From an uncultured Rikenellaceae bacterium (lineage in GTDB: Bacteria; Bacteroidota; Bacteroidia; Bacteroidales; Rikenellaceae): 64,000 nt of DNA. The position numbers and the translations under genes were made by a program. Position 1 is the first letter of the stretch; each line of letters opens with the position of its first letter. The DNA is taken from the NCBI GenBank assembly GCA_946486375.1, contig CAMLTW010000003.1, positions 1-64,000 of the forward strand, read 5' to 3'. Below, piece by piece: positions 1 to 12,310 of the stretch. The notes below the pieces were generated by a model, which worked only from the letters and a program-made list of their open reading frames with translations, was not told the origin of the DNA and made no database searches.

Positions 1-118
1 CGTCCGGTTATTCGAACCTATATACCGGCTGTAAGGAGCCGTTTCCTTTCCTTCCGTTCTTTCCGTGCGAGCTTTCTTTCGACCCACCATTTATAAAACA
101 TAACTAACCCAACTAATT

Positions 119-3109
119 ATGAAAAAAGCTAAAATTTACTCCATTCGGATTTTAGCGCTGTTTACCGGGGGGATGCTATGCTGCGTTCTGGCTGCGGGCC
201 AGCCCCGAACGGTGCAGGGCGTCGTGACCGGCGTGTCCGGCGAACCGATTCCGGGCGTCAGCGTGATGGTGGAAGGGACGACTACCGGGCAGGTGACCGA
301 TGCCGCCGGCAAGTATTCCTTGCGTATTCCTTCGCCGGATGCCACGCTGAATTTCGAGTGTCTGGGTTACATTTCCCAGAAAATTCCCGTGGAAGGACAC
401 GCCACGGTGAACGTCACCCTGCAGGAAGAAGCCCAGAATCTGGACGAGATCGTAGTGGTCGGTTACGGAATTCAGCGGAAAAGAGACGTCACGGGGGCCA
501 TCACTTCCCTAAAACCGGACGAAATCACGGCGCGGCCCGCCGACAATGCTTTGCAGGCGTTGCAGGGGCGCGTAGCCGGGCTGGACATGGACCTGAGCAG
601 CGGTCAGCTGTCGCCCGGTTCCGGGATGAATTTCAGCGTCCGGGGGAACCGTTCGCTCAAGGCTTCCAACGCGCCGCTGATCATGGTGGACGGGATCGCC
701 TACGGAACGACGCTGGACATCAATCCTTCCGACATCGAATCCATCGAAGTGCTGAAAGACGCTTCTTCGACCGCGATTTACGGGACGCGGGGCGCCAACG
801 GGGTAATCCTCATTACCACCAAGCGGGGCGCGGACGGTCGTCCGAAGGTTTCGTTCAATGCCTACGGCGGGGTGAGCCTGCTGACCGGACAGATGGAGGT
901 CTTTTCCGGAGCGGAATATGTGGAATATAAGAAAGAGGCGTTCCGGGCCAAAGGGATTACCGAATACGAAAAGGTTTTCACCGCGCCGGACGAGCGGGAC
1001 TACATCGAAAAAGGCTATTTCACCAACTGGGGGGATGAAGTGATCCACAACGGAAGCATGCAGAACTACGAGCTGAGCGTTTCGAGCGGCTCCAAGAATT
1101 CTTCCATTTTCTTCTCTTTCGGGCTGAACGACCGGAAAGGGCTTTTCAAAAACGAAGACCAGCGGAGGTACAACCTCCGGGTGGGAGGCGACCAGCAGAT
1201 TCTCAAGAACCTGAAAATGGGGGTGACCGCCCACTATTCCTACAAGGAAAACAACCTGCGGCGCGACCCGCTGAACCTGGCCTACAAGATCGTGCCCATC
1301 AGCCGTCCTTATGACGACAACGGAGAATTCATCCTTTATCCGGCGCCCGGTTATACGACCCAGATGAACCCGCTGGCCGACGAGCAACCCGGCGTGTACA
1401 GCAACAACGTGGTTTCCCAGCGGCTTTTCGCGTCGGCCTATCTGGATTTCAACATCAACAAGACGTGGTTCTTCAAGTCCACCTTCGGCGTGGACGCGCG
1501 GAATTACCGGCAGGGCCGCTATTTTGCCAAGGAAACCATCGACGGGGACAACCAGCGGAATTTTTCCACCGTTACCAACCAGAGTTATCCCAACGAAGTC
1601 AATTACACGTGGGAAAATACCCTCAACTTCATCAAGAGCTTCGGAAAGCACGACGTTACGTTCCTGCTCGGTACCAGTACGATTAAGAACCATGCCGAAT
1701 GGTGGTACGGAGAAGGAAAGGGGCAGCCCGACTCCAATTCCCTCTACTGGTATCTGGCCAGCAACGACCGGGAAATCAAAATCGGAAGCAACCTGACCGA
1801 AAGCGCCATGGTTTCCTTCTTCGGGCGGCTGAATTACAAGTTCAACGAGAAATACATGATGAGCGCTTCGCTCCGCAGCGACGGTTCGTCCGTGCTGGCG
1901 AAGGGGCACAAGTGGGGATACTTTCCGTCGGCTTCGCTGGGATGGCGGATCAACGAGGAAAATTTTCTGCGGGAGAAGGAATGGCTCAGCGACCTGAAAC
2001 TAAGGGTGAGCTGGGGAAAATCCGGAAACAGCGCCATCAGTCCGTACCAGACGCTCAATGCGCTGGACAAGACGGTGTTCGCCTACAATGAAAATCCGGC
2101 TTACGGTTATTACCCCTCGATTCTGGCCAACAAGAACCTGACGTGGGAAACCACGTCCACGTGGGACATCGGAATCGACTTCAGCCTGTGGCGGGGACGC
2201 TTGTCGGGAGCCATCGACTTTTACGATGCTACCACTACGGACTTGTTGATGCCCAAGGCCGTGCCCCTGAATACGGGGTATTCCTCGACGTGGGAAAATG
2301 TCGGGAAGACCAACAACCGCGGGGTGGAAGTCACCCTGAATTCGGTCAATCTGGGCCCGAAATCCAAACTGCAATGGACGACTAACGTCACGTTCTCACA
2401 CAACCGGGAAAAGATCGAGGCACTGGCCGGCGGGATCGAAAAGGACGAAGCCAGCGGATGGTTCGTGGGACAGCCTACGAAAGTGTGGTACGACTACAGG
2501 AAGGTCGGCATCTGGCAGCTCGGCGAAGAGGAAGCAGCTGCCAAAAACGGTCAGAAACCGGGAGAAATCAAGGTTTACACATCCAGCAAGGACGGCAAGG
2601 TGACTACGGACGACCGGATGATCCTGGGATCGCCCAGACCCAAATACAACTTCGGGATGAACAACACGTTCACGTGGAAGGGCATCGAGCTGTCGGTGTT
2701 CCTTTACGGCAAGTTCGGACATCTGGTGGCGACGGACGTGGCGGGTGGTTTCAAGCCCAACGCGCTCGAAAACTGCATCCGGGCCGACTACTGGACGCCC
2801 GAAAATCCGACCAACGCCTATCCGCGGCCCATCAACGGAACCAATTCCTTCACCTACGGTTCGACGCTTCGTTACGTGAAGGGAGATTTCCTGAAAATCC
2901 GCGACATCACGCTGGGTTATACGCTGCCCGCCTCGTTTAACAAGAAGCTGGGCATTTCCCGGCTGCGCGTGTATGCGACGCTGACCAACTTCTTCACCTT
3001 CTGCGATTCGGCTTTCGGATCGTTCGACCCCGAACGCGCGATCTATTCGACTTCGTCTTCCTTCCCGATGATGAAGCAGGTGGTGTTCGGAATCAATTTC
3101 AATTATTAA
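119..3109 (+). CDS. SusC/RagA-family TonB-dependent outer-membrane transporter
   Basis: Outer-membrane beta-barrel that imports a glycan or peptide ligand with its SusD partner, powered by TonB. The 996-residue protein starts with a signal peptide (Lys-rich start, hydrophobic core, cleavage near residue 27). A carboxypeptidase-regulatory-like Ig domain follows at about 32-105, then the SusC signature DEIVVVGYG near 108. The plug domain runs to about 235 and contains LIMVDGIAYG and GTRGANGVILITTKRG. The remainder is barrel, ending in an aromatic beta-signal (INFNY). Length is normal for the family. The next gene is its SusD lipoprotein, 24 bases on. No sigma/anti-sigma pair, hybrid two-component sensor or glycoside hydrolase lies downstream in the operon, so the substrate cannot be inferred. 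The upstream 118 bases hold only a pyrimidine-rich leader. Confidence 0.95.
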   Translation: MKKAKIYSIRILALFTGGMLCCVLAAGQPRTVQGVVTGVSGEPIPGVSVMVEGTTTGQVTDAAGKYSLRIPSPDATLNFECLGYISQKIPVEGHATVNVTLQEEAQNLDEIVVVGYGIQRKRDVTGAITSLKPDEITARPADNALQALQGRVAGLDMDLSSGQLSPGSGMNFSVRGNRSLKASNAPLIMVDGIAYGTTLDINPSDIESIEVLKDASSTAIYGTRGANGVILITTKRGADGRPKVSFNAYGGVSLLTGQMEVFSGAEYVEYKKEAFRAKGITEYEKVFTAPDERDYIEKGYFTNWGDEVIHNGSMQNYELSVSSGSKNSSIFFSFGLNDRKGLFKNEDQRRYNLRVGGDQQILKNLKMGVTAHYSYKENNLRRDPLNLAYKIVPISRPYDDNGEFILYPAPGYTTQMNPLADEQPGVYSNNVVSQRLFASAYLDFNINKTWFFKSTFGVDARNYRQGRYFAKETIDGDNQRNFSTVTNQSYPNEVNYTWENTLNFIKSFGKHDVTFLLGTSTIKNHAEWWYGEGKGQPDSNSLYWYLASNDREIKIGSNLTESAMVSFFGRLNYKFNEKYMMSASLRSDGSSVLAKGHKWGYFPSASLGWRINEENFLREKEWLSDLKLRVSWGKSGNSAISPYQTLNALDKTVFAYNENPAYGYYPSILANKNLTWETTSTWDIGIDFSLWRGRLSGAIDFYDATTTDLLMPKAVPLNTGYSSTWENVGKTNNRGVEVTLNSVNLGPKSKLQWTTNVTFSHNREKIEALAGGIEKDEASGWFVGQPTKVWYDYRKVGIWQLGEEEAAAKNGQKPGEIKVYTSSKDGKVTTDDRMILGSPRPKYNFGMNNTFTWKGIELSVFLYGKFGHLVATDVAGGFKPNALENCIRADYWTPENPTNAYPRPINGTNSFTYGSTLRYVKGDFLKIRDITLGYTLPASFNKKLGISRLRVYATLTNFFTFCDSAFGSFDPERAIYSTSSSFPMMKQVVFGINFNY

Positions 3110-3133
3110 CGGTTGTTTTTAAAAGTGACGGAT

Positions 3134-4888
3134 ATGAAAAAGACAGGATTCAAAGCGGTCGTTCTGCTGCTCGGCGTCTTCTGCCTCACCGGATGCGAAT
3201 CGTTTCTGGAGGAGAACAACCGGGGCGCGATGACCTCCGAATATTACAAAACGCCGGAAGGCATTCAGTCTCTGCTCAACTCCTGCTACACCATGACGCG
3301 GGAGTGGTACAACACGGAAGTACCCATTCAGATCATCGAGGGGGGAACCGACCTTTTCAACAAGGGAAACGATAACAAGCAGCATGCCTTTGCGGCTTAC
3401 GACGTGAGTCTGAACGGCTCGCAGGGAGCCATGAAAGATTTTTGGGGACGTTTTTACAAGGCGATCGAGTGGACGAATACGGCTCTGACCAATCTCGAAA
3501 AGGTGCAAATGGACGAGGCGGCCAAAAAACGGATGAAGGGGGAAGCTTCTTTCCTTCGGGCGTTCTTCTACTGGCACATCGTGGAAACCTGGGGAGGGGT
3601 GATTCTGTCCACTTCGCCTTCCGATCCTTCCGACCCGTCGTTCACGGCGCCGAAAAGGTCTTCCGAGAAGGCGTTCTATGATCTGATTCTGAGCGATCTG
3701 ACCACGGCGATCGACTGCCTGAAGGGGTCGGATACGAAAGATGGCAAGGCCACCGAATGGGGAGCGAAGGCTTTCAAGGCACGGGTATTGCTTTATCTGG
3801 CGAGCGAGTATTATACGGAAAAAATCGGAGCCAATCCGAACGCTGCGAAAGAAGCGGCGGACCTGGCCGTGGACGTGATCGAACATTCCGGACGGGAACT
3901 CTACGACAATTTCCGGGACATCTGGGACATGACCAACGGCGACGGGGCCAAGAACCGCGAATGCGTGTGGTTCGTGAACTTTACGCAGGATCTGAACTTC
4001 ACGGCCAATTTCAGCGGAAACGGCGGGAACCAGGCGGTAGTGGTCTATACCATCAAGTACGACAACCAGCCGGGACTTCTCCGGTCGATCCTTTACGGTC
4101 GTCCTTATAACCGGGTCATGGTGTCCCTGCGGGCGCTGGAACTGTTCGACGAAACGATCGATCAGCGATACAACGGTTCGTTCCGGTCGGTATGGCATGT
4201 CAATGACGCCGGTAAGCTGAAGGCGGCGCAGGACGGCGGCTGGACGAAGATGTCCGCTGTCGGGGATACGGCCATGTGGATGAAAAAGGGCGTGGCTACG
4301 GCGGCGGAACGGGCTTGGGCTGCGAACCGTTACCAGATTTTCGACTACATGGACGTGTACCGGACGACCGATCCGGCTCGTGTGCCCGATTCCTACAACG
4401 CGTTGCAGGGCGTACAGCTCAACAAGTTTCAGGATTCCACGCGGGCATCTGCCAACGAGGTGCGAAGCTGGCGGGACGCTTTCGTTTTCCGGATCGCCGA
4501 GATGTATCTCATCGCCTCCGAAGGTTACTGGCGGGACGGACAGTCCGATCTGGCGGTGAAATACATGAACGACCTGCGGACGAAGCGGGCGATTCCCGGA
4601 CATGCGGATGAGATGAAGATCGCCGCGAGCGATTTGACGCTGGATTTTTATTTGGATGAAAATGCCCGGGAATTCATCGGCGAACTGCACAGGTGGTTCG
4701 ACCTCAAGCGGACGAAGAAATTGAAGGAGTACGTCAACCGGTATTGCCCCGATGCCAAGGAGGACAACGGCAGCGGAAACGGCGTGGGCCGGGTTCAGGA
4801 TTTCCATTACGTGAGACCGATTCCTCAGGTGCAGTTGGATGCCGTAACCAATCCGGAAGAGTTTACCCAGAATCCGGGATACAATTAG
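3134..4888 (+). CDS. SusD/RagB-family nutrient-binding outer-membrane lipoprotein
   Basis: Surface lipoprotein that caps the SusC barrel and captures the ligand. I start at the ATG at 3134 because it gives a clean lipoprotein signal: MKKTGF, a hydrophobic stretch and the lipobox LTGC, with the acylated Cys at about residue 21. A TTG start 21 bases upstream would put charged residues ahead of it. The SusD-like N-terminal region contains the helical repeat segment RMKGEASFLRAFFYWHIVE. The C-terminal RagB/SusD region contains FRIAEMYLIASEGYWRDG and ends GRVQDFHYVRPIPQVQLD, typical of the family. At 584 residues it has normal length. It is co-transcribed with the SusC gene and followed by a strong terminator. 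Confidence 0.95.
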   Translation: MKKTGFKAVVLLLGVFCLTGCESFLEENNRGAMTSEYYKTPEGIQSLLNSCYTMTREWYNTEVPIQIIEGGTDLFNKGNDNKQHAFAAYDVSLNGSQGAMKDFWGRFYKAIEWTNTALTNLEKVQMDEAAKKRMKGEASFLRAFFYWHIVETWGGVILSTSPSDPSDPSFTAPKRSSEKAFYDLILSDLTTAIDCLKGSDTKDGKATEWGAKAFKARVLLYLASEYYTEKIGANPNAAKEAADLAVDVIEHSGRELYDNFRDIWDMTNGDGAKNRECVWFVNFTQDLNFTANFSGNGGNQAVVVYTIKYDNQPGLLRSILYGRPYNRVMVSLRALELFDETIDQRYNGSFRSVWHVNDAGKLKAAQDGGWTKMSAVGDTAMWMKKGVATAAERAWAANRYQIFDYMDVYRTTDPARVPDSYNALQGVQLNKFQDSTRASANEVRSWRDAFVFRIAEMYLIASEGYWRDGQSDLAVKYMNDLRTKRAIPGHADEMKIAASDLTLDFYLDENAREFIGELHRWFDLKRTKKLKEYVNRYCPDAKEDNGSGNGVGRVQDFHYVRPIPQVQLDAVTNPEEFTQNPGYN

Positions 4889-4933
4889 CGCTCGGGCGCG
4901 TAGCGCGTTTCGATTCATTTATGGAACAAAAGG

Positions 4934-4960
4934 GGCAGGATAGGGGTATCCTGCCTTTTT
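4934..4960 (+). terminator. Rho-independent terminator of the susCD operon
   Basis: A perfect 9-bp stem (ggcaggata / tatcctgcc) with a gggg loop is followed by five T. It lies 45 bases after the SusD stop codon. Confidence 0.85.
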
Positions 4961-5340
4961 ATGTGGAAAGTCAGGAAAAGATACTTTAAATTAGCGGAAG
5001 ATTTGATGCGGGCCGGATGGGACGGAGAGAAGGATGAAAGGGACGACCGGAAACCGGGTGTGCGGTATGATGAGATATTATATTGGAACAATAGGCGTGT
5101 GGTTATGAATGTTTTCGGATGCGATTCGGTGTTGTCTGAATGTGGTATTTAAATAGAATATTTATTCATTGTTGTATGTGAATGTATTTGGAGGTATTTT
5201 TAAGAATTAATTTATTTTATGTTTGTGAATTAGTGTTTTAATAAAATATTCATAACGGAAAAAGGAACCTAAAAGGTATAATCCATAAATGTAAATATAG
5301 GAAATTTGGGTCATAAAATTTATTTAAAAAAATATATTAT
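4961..5340. other. AT-rich intergenic region, no supported gene
   Basis: From about 5080 the sequence becomes strikingly AT-rich compared with the GC-rich surroundings. A 63-codon frame beginning inside the terminator shows no recognisable protein character. No clear TAnnTTTG promoter could be fixed, although several TATTTT-like stretches exist that could drive the small gene downstream. The composition suggests acquired DNA or a decayed region. Confidence 0.5.
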
Positions 5341-5439
5341 ATGAAGAAAATTAATTTCGAAATCAGAGAGCCGCATACCTTCCTCCTCAGGAATGGAGCG
5401 GTTTCCGAAACAAACATATTTTATGTAATAAATTATTAA
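5341..5439 (+). pseudogene. Truncated tandem copy of the 5' end of the following gene
   Basis: This frame encodes 32 residues and then stops. Its start (MKKINFEIRE, then FLLRNGAVSE) matches the start of the next gene (MKQMNFEIGE, then FTLKNGVISE) position by position. After the SE motif the similarity ends in an AT-rich tail (TNIFYVINY). The stop is 3 bases before the ATG of the intact gene. The simplest reading is a partial duplication, or a decayed paralogue whose 3' part was lost. A deliberate short leader peptide is possible but less likely given the sequence match. Confidence 0.65.
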
Positions 5440-5442
5440 AAA

Positions 5443-5799
5443 ATGAAACAAATGAATTTTGAAATTGGAGAGCTGTATGCTTTCACGCTCAAGAATGGAG
5501 TGATTTCCGAAGAAGACGTATTGTTGGGAATTTTCGATTCCGTACAAGATGATGAAGTGGTATTGGAAATGGCGTGGCTGAAAGACGGAAGTTTCGAACC
5601 CGACTATCGGGTGTCCCTCGAAGAATACGATGTGAATGAAGCGGGGCGGAAAGAGCTTCGGGATTTCTTTTATAGACAGGGATATTCCGACCGGAAAAAG
5701 GAAGAAGCGAATTCCTGCATGCGGCGTTATGAGGCCGATACCGAAAAGTTCGTGCGGTTGTTCGGCTCGTATGGAAACAGAGCGGAACTCGGAAAGTGA
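5443..5799 (+). CDS. Hypothetical protein, 118 residues
   Basis: I do not recognise this family. The product is a small, soluble, acidic protein with no signal peptide, no membrane segment and no cysteine cluster. Its first half looks like a compact beta-rich domain (NFEIGELYAFTLKNG, then VLLGIFDSVQDDEVVLEMAWL). The second half is charged and probably helical (GRKELRDFFYRQGYSDRKKEE). It sits alone between two terminators in an AT-rich pocket, and a truncated copy of its own N-terminus lies directly upstream. The gene itself is closer to host composition than its upstream region. The role is unknown; small genes of this kind in Bacteroidales accessory DNA are often orphan genes. Confidence 0.7.
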   Translation: MKQMNFEIGELYAFTLKNGVISEEDVLLGIFDSVQDDEVVLEMAWLKDGSFEPDYRVSLEEYDVNEAGRKELRDFFYRQGYSDRKKEEANSCMRRYEADTEKFVRLFGSYGNRAELGK

Positions 5800-5914
5800 G
5801 CGGCATTTCGCCGATGCATTCCGATGCGCCGGTACGATAATAAAAAATATATTTTCAAATCTGTTTAGACTGCCCGAACCCTTGTGCAGTATAGGAAGAA
5901 TCCTTTGAAATCGA

Positions 5915-5956
5915 ACGAGCCGCCCGGTATGGTGAATACCGGGCGGCTCGTTTTTG
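5915..5956. terminator. Strong hairpin terminator between convergent genes
   Basis: A perfect 16-bp GC-rich stem (acgagccgcccggtat / ataccgggcggctcgt) with a 5-base loop is followed by five T on the plus strand. It closes the small-gene transcript. It may also act on the convergent beta-galactosidase transcript, though the T-run on that side is absent. Confidence 0.85.
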
Positions 5957-5984
5957 CGAAAAGGCGTTCCGGGGCGACCGGACG

Positions 5985-9353
<3,369 letters not shown>

Positions 9354-11660
9354 TCACACGTTGGTGACGCATACGTCCGAACCGGCGCATTCCACGTTGA
9401 TCGCCGCCAGGGTCGCCAGGTTGATGATGGTCCGCACGCTGGCCTTTTCCGAAATGATGTGGATGCCCGGAGCGGCCTTCAGCCCCAGCAGGATCGGCCC
9501 GTTGATTTCGGCTCCGCCGAGCATTTCCACCAGCTTGTAGGAAATGTTGGCCGCCGAAAGGTTCGGGAAAATAAAGGTGTTGACTTCCCGGTTCCCCAGC
9601 TTGGAGAAGGGGAATTTCTCCATCCGCAGTTCCGGATCGAGCGCGTAGTCCACCTTGATTTCCCCGTCTACGATCAGGTCGGGATACTGATTGTGCAGCA
9701 TTTCCACCGCATTGGCCACCGTCGTCGCCTGCTCTTCGGTGTCGGTTCCGAAGTTGGAATAGGAAAGCATGGCCGTCACGGGTTCGATGCCCAGTTTTTT
9801 GACCGCTTTGGTCGCCAGCAGCGTAATGTCCACCAGCTCGTTGGCCGTGGGCTGGGTGTTTACCGCCATGTCCGCGAAGAACATCGGGCCTTTCTTGGTC
9901 ATGACGATCACCATCGCTGCGAGTTCCGAACGATGTACGCCTTCGAATATTTGCCGGGCCGGTTCGAGTGCCGCGGTATAACGCCTCCCGTAATTCAGGA
10001 TGGCTCCGTCGGCTTCCCCGCAGTAGACCATCATCAGTCCGAACCAGTCCCGTTTGGTCATGTTTTTCCGGGCATCCGCCAGCGAAAGCCCTTTCCGGTT
10101 CAGCTTGGCGTAAAGCAGATCGGCGTATTTGTTGCGTCGGCCTTCTTCCTGAGGGCTTCGGTGATCGATGATGTGGCGTTCGTCCAGTTCCAGGTTGTTC
10201 TCGCGCAGCATTTCGAGGATGTGAGCCTTGTCTCCCAGCAGGATCGGCTCGGCGATCTTGTCCTGGTACAGGTGGGCGGCGGCTTTCAGCGTGTTGACCT
10301 TTTCGGCCCGCGTGAACACGAGACGTTTGGGAGCCGAACTCCGGGCCTTGTTCCGGATGGCGCGCAGCAGCTTGTTGTCCCGGCCCATGCGCCGTTCGAG
10401 TTCGAACCGGTAGCTTTCCCAGTCCGTGATGATGTGGCGGGCGACTCCCGATTCGATCGCCGCTTTGGCCACGGCGATCGAAATGTGAGTGATCAGCCGC
10501 GGATCGAGCGGTTTGGGGATGAGGTATTCGCGCCCGAAAAAGATGTTCGCGTTGTTGTAAGCGGTGGCGACGATGTCCGGAATCGGTTCTTTGGCCAGCG
10601 CGGCCAGCGCCTTGACGGCGGCGATTTTCATCTCTTCGTTGATCTTGGTGGCCCGAACGTCGAGCGCCCCCCGGAAAATGTACGGAAATCCGAGCACGTT
10701 GTTCACCTGGTTGGGATAATCCGACCGGCCGGTGGCGAAAATGATGTCTTTCCGGGAGGCCGTGGCCTTTTCGTAGGAGATTTCCGGATTGGGATTCGCC
10801 AGGGCGAACACGATCGGATTGGGCGCCATCGACTGCACCATTTTTTCCGTGAGAACGTCGGCCACCGAAAGCCCCAGGAAAACGTCGGCCCCGACCAGCG
10901 CTTCGGCCAGCGTGGCGATCGGTCGTGCGGTGGCGAATTGGGCTTTGATCGGGTTGAGGTCTTTCCGCTGCGTGTTGATCACGCCCTTGCTGTCGCACAT
11001 CACGAGGTTTTCGGGTTTGACTCCCAGTTCGATGTAGAGTTTCGAGCAGGCCACCGATGCCGCTCCCGCACCGTTCACCACCACTTGCACTTTGGAAATG
11101 TCCTTTCCGGCGATTTCCAGCGCATTCAGCAGGGCCGCCGACGAAATGATGGCCGTACCGTGCTGGTCGTCGTGCATCACCGGAATCGAAAGTTCCTCCT
11201 TCAGCCGGTCTTCGATGACGAAGCATTCCGGAGCCTTGATGTCTTCCAGGTTGATCCCGCCGAAGGTAGGGGAGATGTTCTTCACGGTCTGGATGAATTC
11301 TTCGACGTGCTGCGTGCCGACTTCGATGTCGAAAACGTCGATGTCCGCAAAGGTCTTGAACAACAGCCCTTTCCCTTCCATGACCGGTTTGCTCGCCAGC
11401 GCCCCGATGTTGCCCAGTCCCAGCACGGCCGTGCCGTTGGAAATGACGGCCACCAGATTTCCCTTGTCCGTGTATTTATAGGCGTCTTCCGGGTTTTTCT
11501 CGATTTCGAGGCATGGAGCCGCCACTCCGGGGGAATAGGCCAGCGACAGGTCTTTCTGGGTGCTGTAGGGCTTGGTCGGAATCACCTCTATTTTTCCGGG
11601 ACGTCCTTCCGAATGGTAAAGGAGGGCTTCCTCCTGCATGCTTTTTTGGTTCGTTGCCAT
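9354..11660 (-). CDS. maeB: NADP-dependent malic enzyme with C-terminal phosphotransacetylase-like domain
   Basis: Oxidatively decarboxylates malate to pyruvate, producing NADPH and CO2 in the cytoplasm. The 768-residue length is that of the MaeB hybrid type. An N-terminal malic domain (about 20-150) contains LAYSPGVAAPC and HDDQHGTAIISSAALLNA, with the metal-binding Asp residues. A Rossmann NAD(P) domain follows (VVVNGAGAASVACSKL). From about 430 to the end lies a phosphate acetyl/butyryltransferase-like domain, including the segment MLSYSNFGTDTEEQ. In studied homologues this domain is regulatory (acetyl-CoA) rather than catalytic. The gene is monocistronic: its own terminator is downstream and the divergent HsdR-like gene starts 111 bases upstream. 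Confidence 0.95.
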   Translation of the reverse strand: MATNQKSMQEEALLYHSEGRPGKIEVIPTKPYSTQKDLSLAYSPGVAAPCLEIEKNPEDAYKYTDKGNLVAVISNGTAVLGLGNIGALASKPVMEGKGLLFKTFADIDVFDIEVGTQHVEEFIQTVKNISPTFGGINLEDIKAPECFVIEDRLKEELSIPVMHDDQHGTAIISSAALLNALEIAGKDISKVQVVVNGAGAASVACSKLYIELGVKPENLVMCDSKGVINTQRKDLNPIKAQFATARPIATLAEALVGADVFLGLSVADVLTEKMVQSMAPNPIVFALANPNPEISYEKATASRKDIIFATGRSDYPNQVNNVLGFPYIFRGALDVRATKINEEMKIAAVKALAALAKEPIPDIVATAYNNANIFFGREYLIPKPLDPRLITHISIAVAKAAIESGVARHIITDWESYRFELERRMGRDNKLLRAIRNKARSSAPKRLVFTRAEKVNTLKAAAHLYQDKIAEPILLGDKAHILEMLRENNLELDERHIIDHRSPQEEGRRNKYADLLYAKLNRKGLSLADARKNMTKRDWFGLMMVYCGEADGAILNYGRRYTAALEPARQIFEGVHRSELAAMVIVMTKKGPMFFADMAVNTQPTANELVDITLLATKAVKKLGIEPVTAMLSYSNFGTDTEEQATTVANAVEMLHNQYPDLIVDGEIKVDYALDPELRMEKFPFSKLGNREVNTFIFPNLSAANISYKLVEMLGGAEINGPILLGLKAAPGIHIISEKASVRTIINLATLAAINVECAGSDVCVTNV

Positions 11661-11726
11661 ATGCTAAGGTCTTTTGCGATTTTTCCGTTCGAAAACAAAT
11701 TGCGTAAACATACGGATTTTTATCCT

Positions 11727-11734
11727 TAATTTTG
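11727..11734 (+). promoter_or_regulatory. -7 element for the HsdR-N-like gene
   Basis: TAATTTTG matches TAnnTTTG exactly, 37 bases before the ATG at 11772. No TTTG was found at the preferred 19-21 base spacing. Confidence 0.45.
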
Positions 11735-11771
11735 TACGCCGGAAAAAAATTAAACTGTTATTTTTTAAACA

Positions 11772-12254
11772 ATGCGTCCCGATCTTAAACTAAATCTGCC
11801 TGAATTTGACATAAGGCTCCGCACGGTTCGTGCCGAAACGGAAATCTGGGATGCGATCCGGAAACGCTGGCTGAAGCTGACCCCGGAAGAGTGGGTGCGT
11901 CAGCACTTTATCCGGTATCTGGTGGAAGTGAAAGGGGTGAATCCGCTGTTCGTCCGGCAGGAACTGCCACTTAGGCTGAACGAAACCGGGCGCCGGGCCG
12001 ACATCGTGGTGTACGGACAGGACGGCCGTCCCCGGATGGTCGTCGAATGCAAGGCGCCTGAGGTCAGGATCGTTCGGGAAACCCTCGAACAGGTGGGACG
12101 TTACAACATGGTGCTGAAAGTGCCCTGCGTGGCGGTTACCAACGGGCTGACCCATTACTGTTTCCGATACGATGCCGCCGCCCACCGGATGCTCCGACTG
12201 GAAGAGATACCGGTCTACGATACGTTGAACGGATGGCAGCCGGCTTCGGAGTAG
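11772..12254 (+). CDS. Solo type I restriction HsdR N-terminal-like (PD-(D/E)XK) protein
   Basis: A 160-residue protein made up only of the nuclease-fold domain found at the start of HsdR subunits. The PD-(D/E)XK core is visible as ADIVVYGQDG followed by MVVECKAP, giving the Asp ... Glu-x-Lys arrangement (about residues 76 and 95-97). A conserved region before it reads PEEWVRQHFIRYLVE. There is no helicase, methyltransferase or specificity subunit nearby, so it is not part of a classical restriction system. Similar stand-alone proteins occur widely in Bacteroidetes, but their role has not been established to my knowledge. It is flanked by the divergent malic enzyme and a convergent GNAT gene and is probably transcribed alone. 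Confidence 0.8.
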   Translation: MRPDLKLNLPEFDIRLRTVRAETEIWDAIRKRWLKLTPEEWVRQHFIRYLVEVKGVNPLFVRQELPLRLNETGRRADIVVYGQDGRPRMVVECKAPEVRIVRETLEQVGRYNMVLKVPCVAVTNGLTHYCFRYDAAAHRMLRLEEIPVYDTLNGWQPASE

Positions 12255-12310
12255 AGACAGCCGTTTTCTTTCCGGAAAGCACGCTTGCGCCTCGTTTCAG
12301 AAATCCTTCC

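Noticed and set aside
4961-5152. 63-codon frame after the susCD terminator
   Set aside because: It starts within the terminator T-run, has no promoter, and shows no recognisable protein character.
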